Counted from the first letter of the stretch, positions 45,522 to 55,974 are shown. The stretch is 64,000 nt of DNA from Prorocentrum cordatum (GCA_963575745.1 CAUYUJ010003952.1:10001-74000); one strand, 5' to 3'. The notes: a model not told the origin generated them from the sequence alone. Numbers and translations are program-made.

Positions 45522-46571
45522 ATGGCGTCGGTCCCTCATTCTCAAATGTCGGCTGCAGAGGGTGCTGAACATGTATCAGACGAGGAATTCGAGAGGAATG
45601 TTAAACATCGAGGCGATGATCTACGGAGAGAGAGGGAGGAACTGATCTCGAAGGAGACAAACCCATCCCTTGCGGCTCTTCTTCGACTTGGTTTCACGAA
45701 TGAGGAGAGAACCACGTCTCTTGTCAAGCAGTGTGAGGCCACAGAGAAGAAACTGGCACAGATTGATGAAAAAGTCCAGACACAAGACGAACGTATACAA
45801 AAGCTAGAGCAGATGATGATGTATCCGCCTCAACCTCCTCCTGGTTTAGTGGGCACCGGTAATGCATCTAATGCTTCTCAGGTGTCAGAGCGTAGTTTTT
45901 CGGGAGATTCTGAGAATATGAAGATGGCGAGGAGAATGTGGAAGCCAGAATTCTTGGAAATCAAAGGTTGGGTGAAAAACTGGAGCAATCCCAAGAAACG
46001 CAGTGAGGAAATGCTGGGCCAGAAAGATCTTCAGACATTGGTATCGAATATGGTTGATGCCCTACCAGAGGATACGAAGATGTGTGTGGACAAAGATCGT
46101 ACTATTCGGCTCAATGCTGGACGAACGTTGTATGGTCAGGGGAGGGTGGGGGTTCGAACAGGCACAACTGGTGATATTCTATGGTTATGGAAGAAACACT
46201 TGGATGAGCTGCTCACCTCCCCAGAGGCTGACAAAATACTTGCAGGGATGGACCAGCAAATCGTACCAAGCAAAATCAAGATTTTGGTTGATGCCCCCCC
46301 ATGGAAACGTCCACACATCAAGCAGGTTAGCCGATTTCAGGGTATATTCAAAACGCTTGCCCATCCGAGCTTTGTTCCTCTGCGTGGTGAAATGGGCCCC
46401 CCACGTTCCTCGATCTATGTGCATTCGGTAGATTCTAAACCATTTCTCCTGGCGGAATGGAAGGGTGAGTCTTGGGAGATCTTCGAAGAACAATGGGCGA
46501 CAATGTGTGCTAAATATGATATCAAAGACGTAACGATCACGAAAATGAAAGAGGAGTTAAGTAAAAACTGA
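45522..46571 (+). CDS. LINE B ORF1 protein
   Basis: 349 codons from ATG 45522. The N-terminal half has a charged coiled coil (about residues 65-105, including K-L-A-Q-I-D-E-K-V-Q) followed by a proline cluster (Y-P-P-Q-P-P-P-G). The C-terminal half is shared with LINE D ORF1: W-V-K-N-W-S, I-R-L-N-A-G-R-T, and R-G-E-M-G-P-P. Coiled coil plus conserved C-terminal domain is typical of non-LTR ORF1 proteins that bind the element RNA, but no named RNA-binding domain is recognisable. It ends in TGA, and ORF2 follows in the same frame. Confidence 0.8.
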   Translation: MASVPHSQMSAAEGAEHVSDEEFERNVKHRGDDLRREREELISKETNPSLAALLRLGFTNEERTTSLVKQCEATEKKLAQIDEKVQTQDERIQKLEQMMMYPPQPPPGLVGTGNASNASQVSERSFSGDSENMKMARRMWKPEFLEIKGWVKNWSNPKKRSEEMLGQKDLQTLVSNMVDALPEDTKMCVDKDRTIRLNAGRTLYGQGRVGVRTGTTGDILWLWKKHLDELLTSPEADKILAGMDQQIVPSKIKILVDAPPWKRPHIKQVSRFQGIFKTLAHPSFVPLRGEMGPPRSSIYVHSVDSKPFLLAEWKGESWEIFEEQWATMCAKYDIKDVTITKMKEELSKN

Positions 46572-49500
46572 GGACGTGCTCGACGGAAAAACCTGACTAT
46601 CATTTCTTGGAATATCCAGAAGGCAGGAGTGAGGAACTGTAGAGGAGCTGAGATTTTGGGACAACTTCGTAGCTGTCACGGAGGCTTGTTCGCATTGCAA
46701 GTGAGTGATTTTCTTCCCAGAGCCGAGATTGCACGTCTAGGATGGGACCAGAGAGTTTCATCATGTGGGAAAGCTGCCCTAGTGTTCGACAATGCATGGA
46801 AATGTTGTATCAAAGAATTCGTTTGCTCGTATCCTCGTTTCGTCGTAGGAGGCTTCAAGACTGCTACTTCGAGGCTGGTGATCACCAGCATGTACCTTCC
46901 AGATGTTTCGATCCCGAATGCTTTTGATATGTGGCAGCAAACCCTGACCAACCTCAATATGGTCCTCAGGGAGATGGTTGCCACGAAGCTGCCAGGTGCC
47001 TGCATCATTGTTTGCGTGGATGCTAATGTGGAATTGGTGGGGAGGAGTACGGGAGTTCATCGAGGAGTTGAATATATTATGACAGGAAGTGGTGTGGATG
47101 GAAAGGAGGAAGGAGGCGACAGCACGGCGGAGAGGAGGAGGGAGAACGACAGATGGAGGATGAGGCATGCGCTGGAATGCTTTATGCAATCGTACGGGCT
47201 CTGTGCTGCCAACACTTTCGGCGACCGTGCAGTGACGTGGGAGAGCTACGCGCGAGCACACTGTCGCCTTGCTAGAGCACCAGAGCTGCGGCCACGAGTA
47301 TTAGATTAGGTTCTGGTCCCTCATGGTTGGGAAATTATTGAATGTAAGGCATCCTTTCGTTTGCATAGAGGAGGGAAGACTCAGCGATCCCGTCTGAGTG
47401 AACATAAACTCTTGGAAGTTTGTGTTCGTTCCCCTGTCGTCCATTGTCCCCGTTTCTCCGCTAAACCCCGTGATAAAAGCTATGTGGGATATGAGCCAAA
47501 CACGTTCACGGATGAGATGATCGCGAGAGCTTCGATGGACTCGTTTGTTGACAATGCCAGGTGTTCCTCAGTAAGTGGTAATCCTCTGGGGGCCAGCTGT
47601 TTGTCACGACAGATCAAATCGAGCTTTACTCGGGATGAGGTGGAATATAAGACAAGAGATGACAATGGTATTAAACAGCCTGTGCGCCCTTATAGACTCC
47701 AGAGGTTGATTGAACTCCGTAGGGGAACCCCACCTGGGCCAGAAAGGAAACAGATCACAAAAGTTTTGAATGGCTATCGCCGTCTATACCGCCGTCTTCG
47801 TTTGGAGTATGAATTACCACCGTCAAGGAAAAGGAAGAGAAACCGTCTCTATAACCTGGAAGGAGTGGAGGACAGAGAGATATGGAACAAAGTTATCTGG
47901 CAGATGCTCAAGAATAAGGTATCGTGTGCCCAGACTCGTGTTGCCAATCTAGAGGTGCTGCAGTCTCTCAGACAGGCTGCGGAGCTGGAGGCTCCACCAT
48001 GCACCATCACGCTGGCGAATATGCTTTGCTGCAGGGGAAGAATGCAGCGTAACCGCGCGACGGGGACTGGTGGAGTGCCTGCAGAGATGCTCCTTCGATT
48101 GTCGTGGAAAACGTTGAGAGAGGTGCGAAGGATATTCGAGGCTGTATTTCATAGACAGATTCCGTGCCCTGATTGCTGGAGGGAGATCATAGTGAGTGTG
48201 ATGCCTAAAAGTCAAAACACCACGGATGCAAAGGAAACGAGACTACTGTGTATTCAAAACGCGTTATCTAAACTTTATTCTATGTGTGTGGTCAAGTTAG
48301 CGGAGGATTATATGGAGGAGGTGGGGATGTTTCGGAGATTTGGTGTGTATGGATTTGTGAAAGGACGGAGGCCATATGAGATTACGACTGCATTGAAACA
48401 CTTAGGTCAACATGCTAGCAAATATCAGCACGCAGATGATCAATTACATGTTGCTCTCGCAGATGTTTATCAAGCTTTTGATCATTGTACGGTTGCTAAC
48501 TTCAGTTCTGCCATGGCATATTGTAGTATACCATATGTTATCCAACATGCGATGATTGAGTCCCTGGTCTATAGTGATGTGGAGATCTCGTGTGAGAATC
48601 TCGACTTCGAGCGGTTCTCAAAGGTGTCCTGGGATCGCTGTATACGTACGGGTGGACCTGAAGGACCGTTTGCCTTTAATTTTATTGCCGTGGCGATGTG
48701 GGGGGAACTGTTCGAGAAATGGGATGAACAGAAGTTGGGGTATAGGGTCGAGTTTCGAGCGAGTGCGAGGGACGAAAACGGGAGCGTCGAAACGGTGTCG
48801 ATTTACTTGAATCATGCCTTATGGGCTGATAACATCGTTGTCCTGGCGAACTCGGCGTCGGATTTGGCTCAGATGATGCTGGCAATGACACACTCACTTG
48901 AGAAATACAGTATGCGATGGAAAGAGGCGTCTCTGGAGTATTTAGTTTTCGGTGAACCTCTAGAGTATGATGAGAATGAACACATCGTTCCGACCATGGA
49001 CCTGGTGATCAAAGGATTTCAGGACCCAGAACGTGAATTGAGATTTCGCAGAAGGGCTGAGGTTCATCTCCTAGGAGTCTGTATTCCAGCTATATTTCCT
49101 CGATATCATGCGGATGTAGCGTACAGATTGGACAAAGGAAGACAGGCCTTCTATGTTGACATCAAGTTCTATACCAGCAGATGTATACCATTGAGGGAAA
49201 AGTATTCTAGATATCAACAGCTTGTTCAGTCGACAGTATTGTATGGATTAGATGGAGTAGCAGCAGATGAAAGTTCGATTGAGAGACTTCATGTGTTTGA
49301 GGGAGAGTGCTTGCTCAGAATATTGAGAACGAGACATCTTCCTGATGAGCCGTGGGACGAGTATACACATCGGAAGTACAGCCGATGTAGGAAAGCTTTT
49401 CATGATCATGGGTATCAGTCGCTGGTGCAAAAATTCTTGTATCGTCAGTGGTTGCTTGCATTGGATGTGGTGTCGTTTGCAAAATATCTACCTCATGACA

Positions 49501-50303
49501 TGCCGCAGAGTGACAGAGCATGGAGGGACTCAAGGTTGGCAATGCTTGCATACGGAATCCGATATGATGAATGGCGGCAGAATTTTGGGGATATCATGCA
49601 CAGATATAACTCGAAAAGAAAACGGTCAGAGGAGGGAAGCTACCGCAAAAGGAAAAGAGGGATTGACGCGACGGGTCTACATACATGGCACTATCCTTTC
49701 GAAAAATATTGGGGTGATCAGTGGTGGAGAGATTTCCAGCCTGATAGCTGGAGAGAGTTTGCAATATCTACGGTGGGTGAGGAGAAGTTCAGCTTGTTCC
49801 AATCAAATGTTAAAGGATCAGGAGGGAGACGTACTGTGTATGATATGGAAGAGGAGGGTGGAAATGAGGCAACACGTAAACGAAGGAGGAAGGAGGAGGA
49901 GGTCCAGAATGAAATCATCACCAGACGTTTAGCAATAACAAACATGAAAGCAACAGAATGGGATTTCAAAACACATGGTTTTGGAGTGGAGATCTGTGGG
50001 GATTCTCTTCTTATCATATCTTGGCTCCTAGGGAGGTGGGCGATAACTGACTACACGTATCGAAAAAGAATAGGCTATATCATTGACATCATGAGCGGTC
50101 TGACGGAGATCTATGGAGTTCGGGCACCTTCGAATGGCTGGGATCCTTTTAAGCATGAGTTTCGGGAAGTAAATGAGCATGCGGATCGACTCACACATGA
50201 TGCCCGCGAGGGCAGATCACACGAATGGAAGCGCTCTTTTTGCATGACACACACATGGACATATAACACCTATCGCATTGAGGGGGTCCTTCGATGGCGG
50301 TAA
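46572..50303 (+). pseudogene. LINE B ORF2: endonuclease, reverse transcriptase, first half of RNase H
   Basis: Open in the ORF1 frame directly after its stop, with no good ATG before the endonuclease strand I-S-W-N-I-Q. The endonuclease has V-D-A-N-V-E-L and T-W-E-S-Y, but the catalytic Glu of the L-Q-E motif is Val (A-L-Q-V-S-D) and the final S-D-H is S-E-H, so it may be inactive. A single in-frame TAG lies at 47307-47309. RT (about 48000-48950) shows D-V-Y-Q-A-F-D, G-G-P-E-G-P-F and W-A-D-N (48822-48833). The end has G-D-S-L-L-I-I-S-W (Asp 50001) and N-E-H-A-D-R-L (Asp 50184). A stop follows at 50301 because of a one-base shift in a run of G near 50285. Confidence 0.85.
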
Positions 50304-50529
50304 ATCTGAGGATGGAGTAGGATGTGGTGCATGGCTCGAGGCGGCGTTCATATCCAGGTCCGACAGGATCGAAGGAAAGTTTTCGACCGTGTCCTGGCAA
50401 CTCGTCTGGGAAAAAGCATGGTTGATTCCGTCGGAGAGCGCAGTCACACAGGCTGAATTATCCGCAGCAGAGTGTACGGTACACAACATCGTTCGTTTGC
50501 TTGGTGAGTTTGAGTCTTACTTTACTTGA
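50278..50529 (+). pseudogene. LINE B ORF2, second half of the permuted RNase H
   Basis: One frame forward of the main ORF2. S-F-D-G-G (Asp 50293) with G-V-G-C-G-A-W resembles RNase H strands 1-2, and T-Q-A-E-L-S-A-A-E (Glu 50455) resembles helix A. In LINE A both halves lie in one frame, so this part belongs to ORF2. It ends at TGA 50527. Confidence 0.7.
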
Positions 50530-50753
50530 TCGTGGATTGTTAAAGATTGTGCTCACACGGATGAATAAGAGTTTGGTTTCTCGTGTACTGCCCGCGTGTT
50601 TGACGCGGATGATATCTCATGAGCTTCGCTCTTGTCATCTGTCCGTGTGCTTGGCACAGTTTTGACTCGCATGATCATGCAAATAAGAGTCTCTGCCGAG
50701 ACGGACACTGCGACTGGGCCGTCAGGCCCGTGAGTGTCGTTGCCAGACAGCCA
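50530..50753 (+). other. LINE B 3' UTR
   Basis: Contains GAATAAGAGTTTGG (about 50562) and CAAATAAGAGTC (about 50680). The same ATAAGAGT core is present in LINEs A and D. There is no poly(A). Confidence 0.7.
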
Positions 50754-51494
50754 GCCTCCCCCCTCCGGAGCGCCGGCGGGAAGAGCAGGGGGGGCGGGGC
50801 GCGCAGGGGCGGCAGGGGGGTGGCGGGGGCGGAGAGCGCTGACCAGTGTGGGGATGGGTGTGTAAGTGCGACGTCGTCAGTGTGTCCGTGTCTGTGGATT
50901 GTGTGTGTGTGTGTGTGTGCGTGTGTGTGTGCGTGTGCGTGTGCGTGTCTGGCAGGTGGTGTGTGTGGGGGCGCGTGTGTGTGTGTGTGTGTGTGTGTGG
51001 CTGTGTCTGCGTTTGTCTGTTTGTGTGTGTGTGTGCGTGTGTGCGTGCGTGTGTGTGTGTATGTGTGTGTGTGTGTGTGCGTTTGCGTGCGTGTGTGCGC
51101 GCGCGGTGCAGGCGCCGCCCGCGCCCCCCCCCCCCATCCCCCCCCCAGCGCTCCGCGAGGGCGGAGTGGATGGAGTGGAGGGAGGGCCGGCCCCGACATG
51201 GGGCGGTGCCTCCCCCCTCCGGAGCGCCGGCGGAAATGGGGGGGGCGGGGTGCGCGGGGTCGCGAGGATTTCGCGGGGGAATGAGGGCGCTGAGCAGCGG
51301 GGGATCGGTTTGTGAGTGCGAGGGCGTCGGTTCGTCTGTATCTGTAGATGTTTGCGTTTGTGTGTGTGTGTGTGTCTGGCAGGCAGGTGTGTGTGTGTGT
51401 GTGTGCGTGTGTGTGGCCGCGTCTGTGTGTGTGTGTGTGCGTGTGCGTGCGGGTGTGTCTGTGTCTGTGTCTGTGTTCGTGTCTTTCTGCGCGC

Positions 51495-51530
<36 letters not shown>

Positions 51531-51929
51531 GATTTTTTGTTGGTGCGTGTGTGTGTGTGTGTTTGTGTGCGTGTGTGTGTGCGTGTGTGTGTGTGCGTGA
51601 GGGGGTGCCCGCGCGCGAGTGAGCGCGCGTGGTTGTGAGTGCGTGCCCGCGTGAGATTTTGTGTATATTCGCGTGCGCGCGCATGTGCGTGCGCGCGCTC
51701 GTGCCCGGTGCGTTGCCGCGCTTGCTGACGTCGATTGTATTTTCGCATGCTTGTCCATCTGTACATGTCTACCTACATGTTCGCTTCCGCGGCAGCATCG
51801 CTCTCGCGCGCTGAAAGACGCACTACAACTCGTACATGTATGTGTCCATTTTATTATTCGAAATATTTCACCGTGCGCACTCCAGAGATACGCGTGGACT
51901 TATGACACGTGGCTAGGAGCTCTACGAGG
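50754..51929 (+). repeat. TG-rich 3' region and terminal repeat of the giant element, right part
   Basis: Continues the GC-rich unit cut by LINE B, then TG-rich runs with one more unit near 51149, and from about 51583 the tail shared with 1-345. It ends in GAGCTCTACGAGG (51917-51929), the M1-type 3' terminal repeat. Confidence 0.85.
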
Positions 51930-52676
51930 GACGTTGGCGTTGTCATAATCGTGCATATCGTGAGCGTGTACACAGGTGTGTCAATGACATGTACGCACTT
52001 AGCCTTTCACACCGAGCACGGGCATCGAACGTTGGGAGAGACATATTTGTACATGAATTTCGTGAAGCAAACACCCGAGCAGACGAACTTACTCATTTGG
52101 CCAGGGATGGCCACACATTTCATCAAAACTATTGCCATCGATATCCTTTCGAACGAGATTCTTTGAAGGTAGTCGACTGTCGTGGAGGGTACGACGGGGG
52201 AGTGTGCAGCAAGGGCAGTGCATGCGGTTACTGGATGCAGGTTGGCTATCTCAACATGTCCTCACGGGCGTCTCGGCATGGAGTGTGTTCTTCACGATAC
52301 TCCCCCTACCCGACCTCTTCCTCTCTACATTATCATGCTGACACACCGTTGATTTGGAGAGACGCTGCTGCTGCGGCCTGGCTGGAGCCAGGCGCCACGA
52401 TCACCGAATGTGAGTTGTCCGCTGCCGAAGCATTGACACGTGCCATACGCATACAGCTACAGCAATTTGATGACAGTGATTTTGCTTCTTGATGATGTTA
52501 TCCCTACGCCCTCCTGGGCTCGGGAATCGTCTTCAAGTTTAGCAATGTTATATGACACCTCAGCCCGCCTCCGTGGGTAGGTGCTCGTTTCACTGCTGCT
52601 CAGTTGCCAGGCTGCGTAGCTGACACGGGCTGCGCTGAAGACCAGCGCCTCGCCAGCCCGCGTAAACACAAAAACC
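51930..52676 (+). mobile_element. LINE C: 3' fragment of a non-LTR retrotransposon
   Basis: A strongly 5'-truncated copy that keeps only the RNase H end and 3' UTR. The frame from about 51989 to 52492 reads R-E-A-N-T-R-A-D-E-L (Asp 52082), then G-G-Y-D-G-G (Asp 52191), then T-E-C-E-L-S-A-A-E (Glu 52411), in the permuted order seen in the other LINEs. Flanks: GAGCTCTACGAGG on the left, AGGTTGACGG and the hairpin right arm on the right. The 3' end is A-rich (CACAAAAACC), as in LINE A. Confidence 0.8.
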
Positions 52677-52705
52677 AGGTTGACGGTTTACCGCCGGCGC
52701 CCAGT
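52677..52705 (+). repeat. Right arm of the giant element's terminal hairpin
   Basis: AGGTTGACGG, TTTACCGCCGG and CCCAGT. The left arm was displaced or lost at the LINE C insertion; only the terminal repeat remains on the left. Confidence 0.75.
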
Positions 52706-53435
52706 TCCGGCGCGCTGGAGAGCTAGTTGGCTTGAAAAAAGAACTGAACTTTTCACAACTTTTGGTCGGTTGAAAATTTTGTTCTCGGAATTCAACAATT
52801 CGTTTGTGCTCTAGTATTTTTTGCCGTGATATTCGATCTTATTCCCGCTCGTCATCTTGATCTCAGCTCGATCGGGTGTCTTTTACTGCAGAAAGCACAC
52901 TGGCGGGATCGGCCGTTTCGAGTCATCTTGATACGCGTTGTCGGTATTTTGTACTTAACTCGAGCTGTGGGGGACAGCGACAGAGCTGGTAAGCACAGCT
53001 AATTGATGTAGAATGATTAGGTGCGTTCCCCTGTTGAATCCAGAGCTCTAAACTCGGTTTGCTAGCCGAGCTAGATCCGCAAACCTATTCGTATTATTCA
53101 AGTCATCTTGATTCGCACTGTCGGTATTCTGAACTTAACTCGAGATATAGGACAGCTACAGAGCTGGTAAGCACGCCTGATCGACTCAGAACCATCAGGC
53201 GCGTTCGGCTGGTCCAACCAGATGTCTGAACTCGGTCTGCTAGCCGACCAGCCAGGTCCGTAAACCTATTCGTATTATTTGAATAATCTTGATAGGCGCT
53301 CTCGGTTTGCTCTACTTAACTCGAGCTATAGGACAGCTACAGGGCTGATAGTTACAGAAACCGATTCAGAATCATCAGTCGCGTTTGTCTGTCGACTCCA
53401 GAGATCTGAACTCGGTCTGCTGCGCGATCCAGAAT
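52706..53435 (+). repeat. M2 unit, 5' ragged, first part
   Basis: Starts TCCGGCGCGCTGGAGAGC, which is inside the M2 head, directly after CAGT. It carries the internal 160-180-bp repeats and is interrupted at 53435 by an M1 unit. It continues at 53835-53998, 54393-54415 and, after LINE D, 60147-60175. Confidence 0.75.
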
Positions 53436-53834
53436 ACCTCGTAGAGCTCTTCGGCATCCATGAGCTAGAGGAATTCGGGCGCGGGGTGGAGCTAGTTGGC
53501 CCACCCGGCCGAGGCGGACAATGTGACAACTTTTGGGTGGTTTTGCGAATTTTTGAAAGATATTTGACAATTCATTTTGAGAAAGCAGATTTTTCGCACC
53601 TGTAAACGAATATGAGGGCCTCCCTGTCTTAATATGAGCTTCCTAGGCGCACTTTTACTATCAAAACACTTGGCGCAACCATCTTCGTATCGACATGAAA
53701 AAAATCATGTCTTCTCTTTTTCGAGAAATGCTTCCAGAAGCCCTCTCTTTTGATGCTGAGCACTCCTACGCGTGCTAGGAGCTCTACGAGGTTCCCGGCG
53801 GTGACCAGGTTGACGGTTCACCGCCGGCGCCAGT
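53436..53834 (+). repeat. Complete M1 unit inserted in M2 (399 bp)
   Basis: ACCTCGTAGAGCTC at the start, GAGCTCTACGAGGT at 53779-53792, the hairpin 53795-53827 and CAGT at the end. The flanks join as GATCCAGAAT and CACGAACC, matching uninterrupted M2 near 63045, so the insertion is precise and without a target duplication. Confidence 0.85.
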
Positions 53835-53998
53835 CACGAACCTGTTCGTATTCTTCCAGTCATCTTGAGAGCTACTGTCGGTTCGGAGACATCAGACGCG
53901 TCCGTCTGTCGCATTCAGAGGTCTTAACTGGGTCTGATACTCGAGTTGGGATGAAAAACTATTTGTTCTCTGCAATTTTTCTCGACATTATATGTTGT
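53835..53998 (+). repeat. M2 segment between two M1 insertions
   Basis: An internal M2 repeat ending in TTCTCGACATTATATGTTGT, the phrase that comes directly before the 3' terminal repeat in other M2 units (for example 62399-62413). No gene is seen. Confidence 0.75.
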
Positions 53999-54392
53999 AC
54001 CTCGTAGAGCTCTTCGGCATCGATGAGCTAGAGGAATTCTGGCGCGGGGTGGAGCTAGTTGGCCCACCCGGCCGAGGCGGACAATGTGACAACTTTTGGG
54101 TGGTTTTGCATTTTTTTGAAAGATATTTGGCAATTCATTTTAAGAAAGCAGATTTTTCGCACCTGTGAACGAATATGAGGGCCTCTCTCTCTTAATATGA
54201 GCTCTGTAGGCGCACTTTTACTATCAAAACACTTGGCGAAACCATCTTCATCTCGACACGAAAAAAAATTTTCCTTTTTCGAGAAATGCTTCGAGAAGCT
54301 CTCTCTTTCGAGTCTGAGCACTTTCACGCGTGCTAGGAGCTCTACGAGGTTTCCGGCGGTGACCAGGTTGACGGTTCACCGCCGGCGCCAGT
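53999..54392 (+). repeat. Complete M1 unit inserted in M2 (394 bp)
   Basis: ACCTCGTAGAGCTC at the start, GAGCTCTACGAGGT at 54337-54350, the hairpin 54353-54385 and CAGT at the end. Removing it rejoins TATGTTGT with CAGGAAGCTC exactly as in intact M2, which defines both ends of M1 to within one base. Confidence 0.9.
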
Positions 54393-54415
54393 CAGGAAGC
54401 TCTACGAGTCCCCCC
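54393..54415 (+). repeat. M2 3' terminal repeat and start of the left hairpin arm, cut by LINE D
   Basis: GGAAGCTCTACGAGT (54395-54409), then a C run. The right hairpin arm lies at 60147-60175. Confidence 0.8.
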
Positions 54416-54918
54416 GGCTCAAGACATCTCGGCTCCAGGGCTCCAGGACCCCACTGGGGCTCAGGGGGTGCCGGCGTCGCGGGGAGACGGCGCGGCAGCC
54501 ATCGCTGCCATCGACGGGTACGGCATCTTCGAGGTCAGCTAGGCTGCTTTCTTTGTTTGCTGCGCTTGTTATCTTTTGTTGTACGTGCGTGACGACGGAC
54601 GGATGCGACTTTTCGGTTCTGGCGAGAAGGTTTCAGCTGGAGGATATATCACCGACAGTGCCATATTTGCAGTACTCACAGGATTACGGTCAAAAGCCAG
54701 ATACTGCTGTCGAGCGAGCTTCTCGTAAAAGACAACTTCAGGATATTGAGAAGAGCCCAGGTGACTACCCATTGGACGGAAGATTGAATACTGCCGACTC
54801 TACTCCAGATTGTGAATCTGCTGTACGTCTCAGTGAACGGACGGTGACACGACAGTGGTTGCACTCGTGGGGATGCGGACTTCAGTGTATCGACACACTG
54901 CCCGAGCATGCAGATAAC

Positions 54919-55974
54919 ATGACGGTGGATGGCGAAGCCCCCCCTGTGAAGCGTAGTCGTGAGGAGGTTCTGGCTGAAAGGAAGGCCGCCTTGGAGGGGA
55001 AGGATGGGATGCAGAGTTTACTATTGCAGATGATGCACAAGATGGATGATAACACTGAAAGGATCCAGGATGCCATAGGAGTTCAGGGGACCAAAATCGA
55101 CGACGTTCAGGCCCAGGTCCAGAAGCAGGGTGTTACGATTTCTAATTTGGAGACGAGCGTTCAAGGGCTTGAGAATAAACATAATCGACTCGAGACGATC
55201 GTCCAGGGGCTCCAGGGACAGGTTCGTGCGGGTTCAGTTGCCAGTGACGCTTCGACGAGGCCCGAGAATACCAGGACGGGAAGATACCAGGCTCCTGGAA
55301 CCACCTACTTCTCTCCAACGTATGTTGAACGCAAGGGATGGGTCACCAACTGGAGTGACAGGGATAGGAGGTCGCAGGAAATGCTCATGTGGGAGGATGT
55401 GAAGGTGCTCATAGATAACATTACAAATCATTGTCTTTCGGAGGATGATCGTGTGCACGTGTGTGTTGACGGTGCTGAGCGCATTAACGCTGGCCGTTAC
55501 ATGTTCGGATCGGCCAAAATCAAATTCAAGCCAGGAACCGACAGGGATATTATCTGGAGGGTCAAACGGTGCATCGACCTTGTGACGGTACCCCCTGCTA
55601 AACGCCCCGCGCCTCCTCCAGGAATCCAGATCGCTGCACCACAGTGCCTCATTGAGAATATGAAGCAGGTTATCAACCCTGAGTCGATCAAAGTCAGTGT
55701 CGAATGCCCAGAGTGGAAGAGGGACCACGTGAAGGCGGTGGGGAGATTCTGCGGCACTATTCGGAGCATGTGTACACAGATTGGTATCGAGGTTATCGCT
55801 GTGCGAGGGGAAATGGGACCGCCCAAGTCGACCATGTGGACAGTGCCCACGACGGCCGCTCCTAGGCCGATGCTTCTGGCCGAGTTTACCACGACGCGGG
55901 CGACATGGGAGGTGTCGAGTGAGACCGTCGACAGGTTGCACCAACTCATACCTGCGTTTAAAGACGAAGGCTGA
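54919..55974 (+). CDS. LINE D ORF1 protein
   Basis: The first ATG of the open frame is at 54919, giving 351 codons, close to the 349 of LINE B. It starts with K-R-S-R-E-E, then a coiled coil (about residues 35-105, with V-Q-G-L-E-N-K-H and repeated hydrophobic spacing). The C-terminal half shares W-V-T-N-W-S, R-I-N-A-G-R-Y and R-G-E-M-G-P-P with LINE B. It is probably the RNA-binding partner of the element. The frame is open for another 366 bases upstream, but without Met. The end overlaps the start of the open ORF2 frame by about 19 bases. Confidence 0.8.
   Translation: MTVDGEAPPVKRSREEVLAERKAALEGKDGMQSLLLQMMHKMDDNTERIQDAIGVQGTKIDDVQAQVQKQGVTISNLETSVQGLENKHNRLETIVQGLQGQVRAGSVASDASTRPENTRTGRYQAPGTTYFSPTYVERKGWVTNWSDRDRRSQEMLMWEDVKVLIDNITNHCLSEDDRVHVCVDGAERINAGRYMFGSAKIKFKPGTDRDIIWRVKRCIDLVTVPPAKRPAPPPGIQIAAPQCLIENMKQVINPESIKVSVECPEWKRDHVKAVGRFCGTIRSMCTQIGIEVIAVRGEMGPPKSTMWTVPTTAAPRPMLLAEFTTTRATWEVSSETVDRLHQLIPAFKDEG

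Larger units (their letters stand above)
45141..50753 (+). mobile_element. LINE B: nearly full-length non-LTR retrotransposon
   Basis: It interrupts the third 105-bp GC-rich unit of the TG-rich region: the left flank ends ...CCAAAATGG and the right flank resumes GCCTCCCCCCTCCGG, with about three target bases missing. The 5' end is (GGCTCAA)3. It has ORF1, ORF2 with endonuclease, RT and permuted RNase H, and a 3' UTR with two ATAAGAGT motifs. Damage is slight: one in-frame TAG and one single-base shift. It is not at the hairpin site used by LINEs A, C and D. Confidence 0.9.
23778..52705 (+). mobile_element. Giant autonomous Helitron-like element (with nested LINE B and LINE C)
   Basis: The left limit is taken as the base after the previous unit's CAGT end, because no 5' terminal repeat is visible; the element may be 5'-truncated. 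The coding region on the + strand holds Helitron Rep and Pif1 helicase. The 3' region is TG-rich and ends in CTAGGAGCTCTACGAGG (51914-51929), the same 3' terminal repeat as M1, then the hairpin right arm and CCCAGT (52677-52705) beyond LINE C. Rep-helicase upstream and hairpin downstream is the orientation expected of Helitrons. Without the two LINEs it would be about 22.6 kb. The inverted terminal repeats plus hairpin resemble the Helentron/Helitron2 branch more than classic Helitrons. Confidence 0.7.

Noticed and set aside
50860-51640. Open frames in the second TG-rich block
   Set aside because: Same reason: dinucleotide repeat on both strands with no conserved residues.
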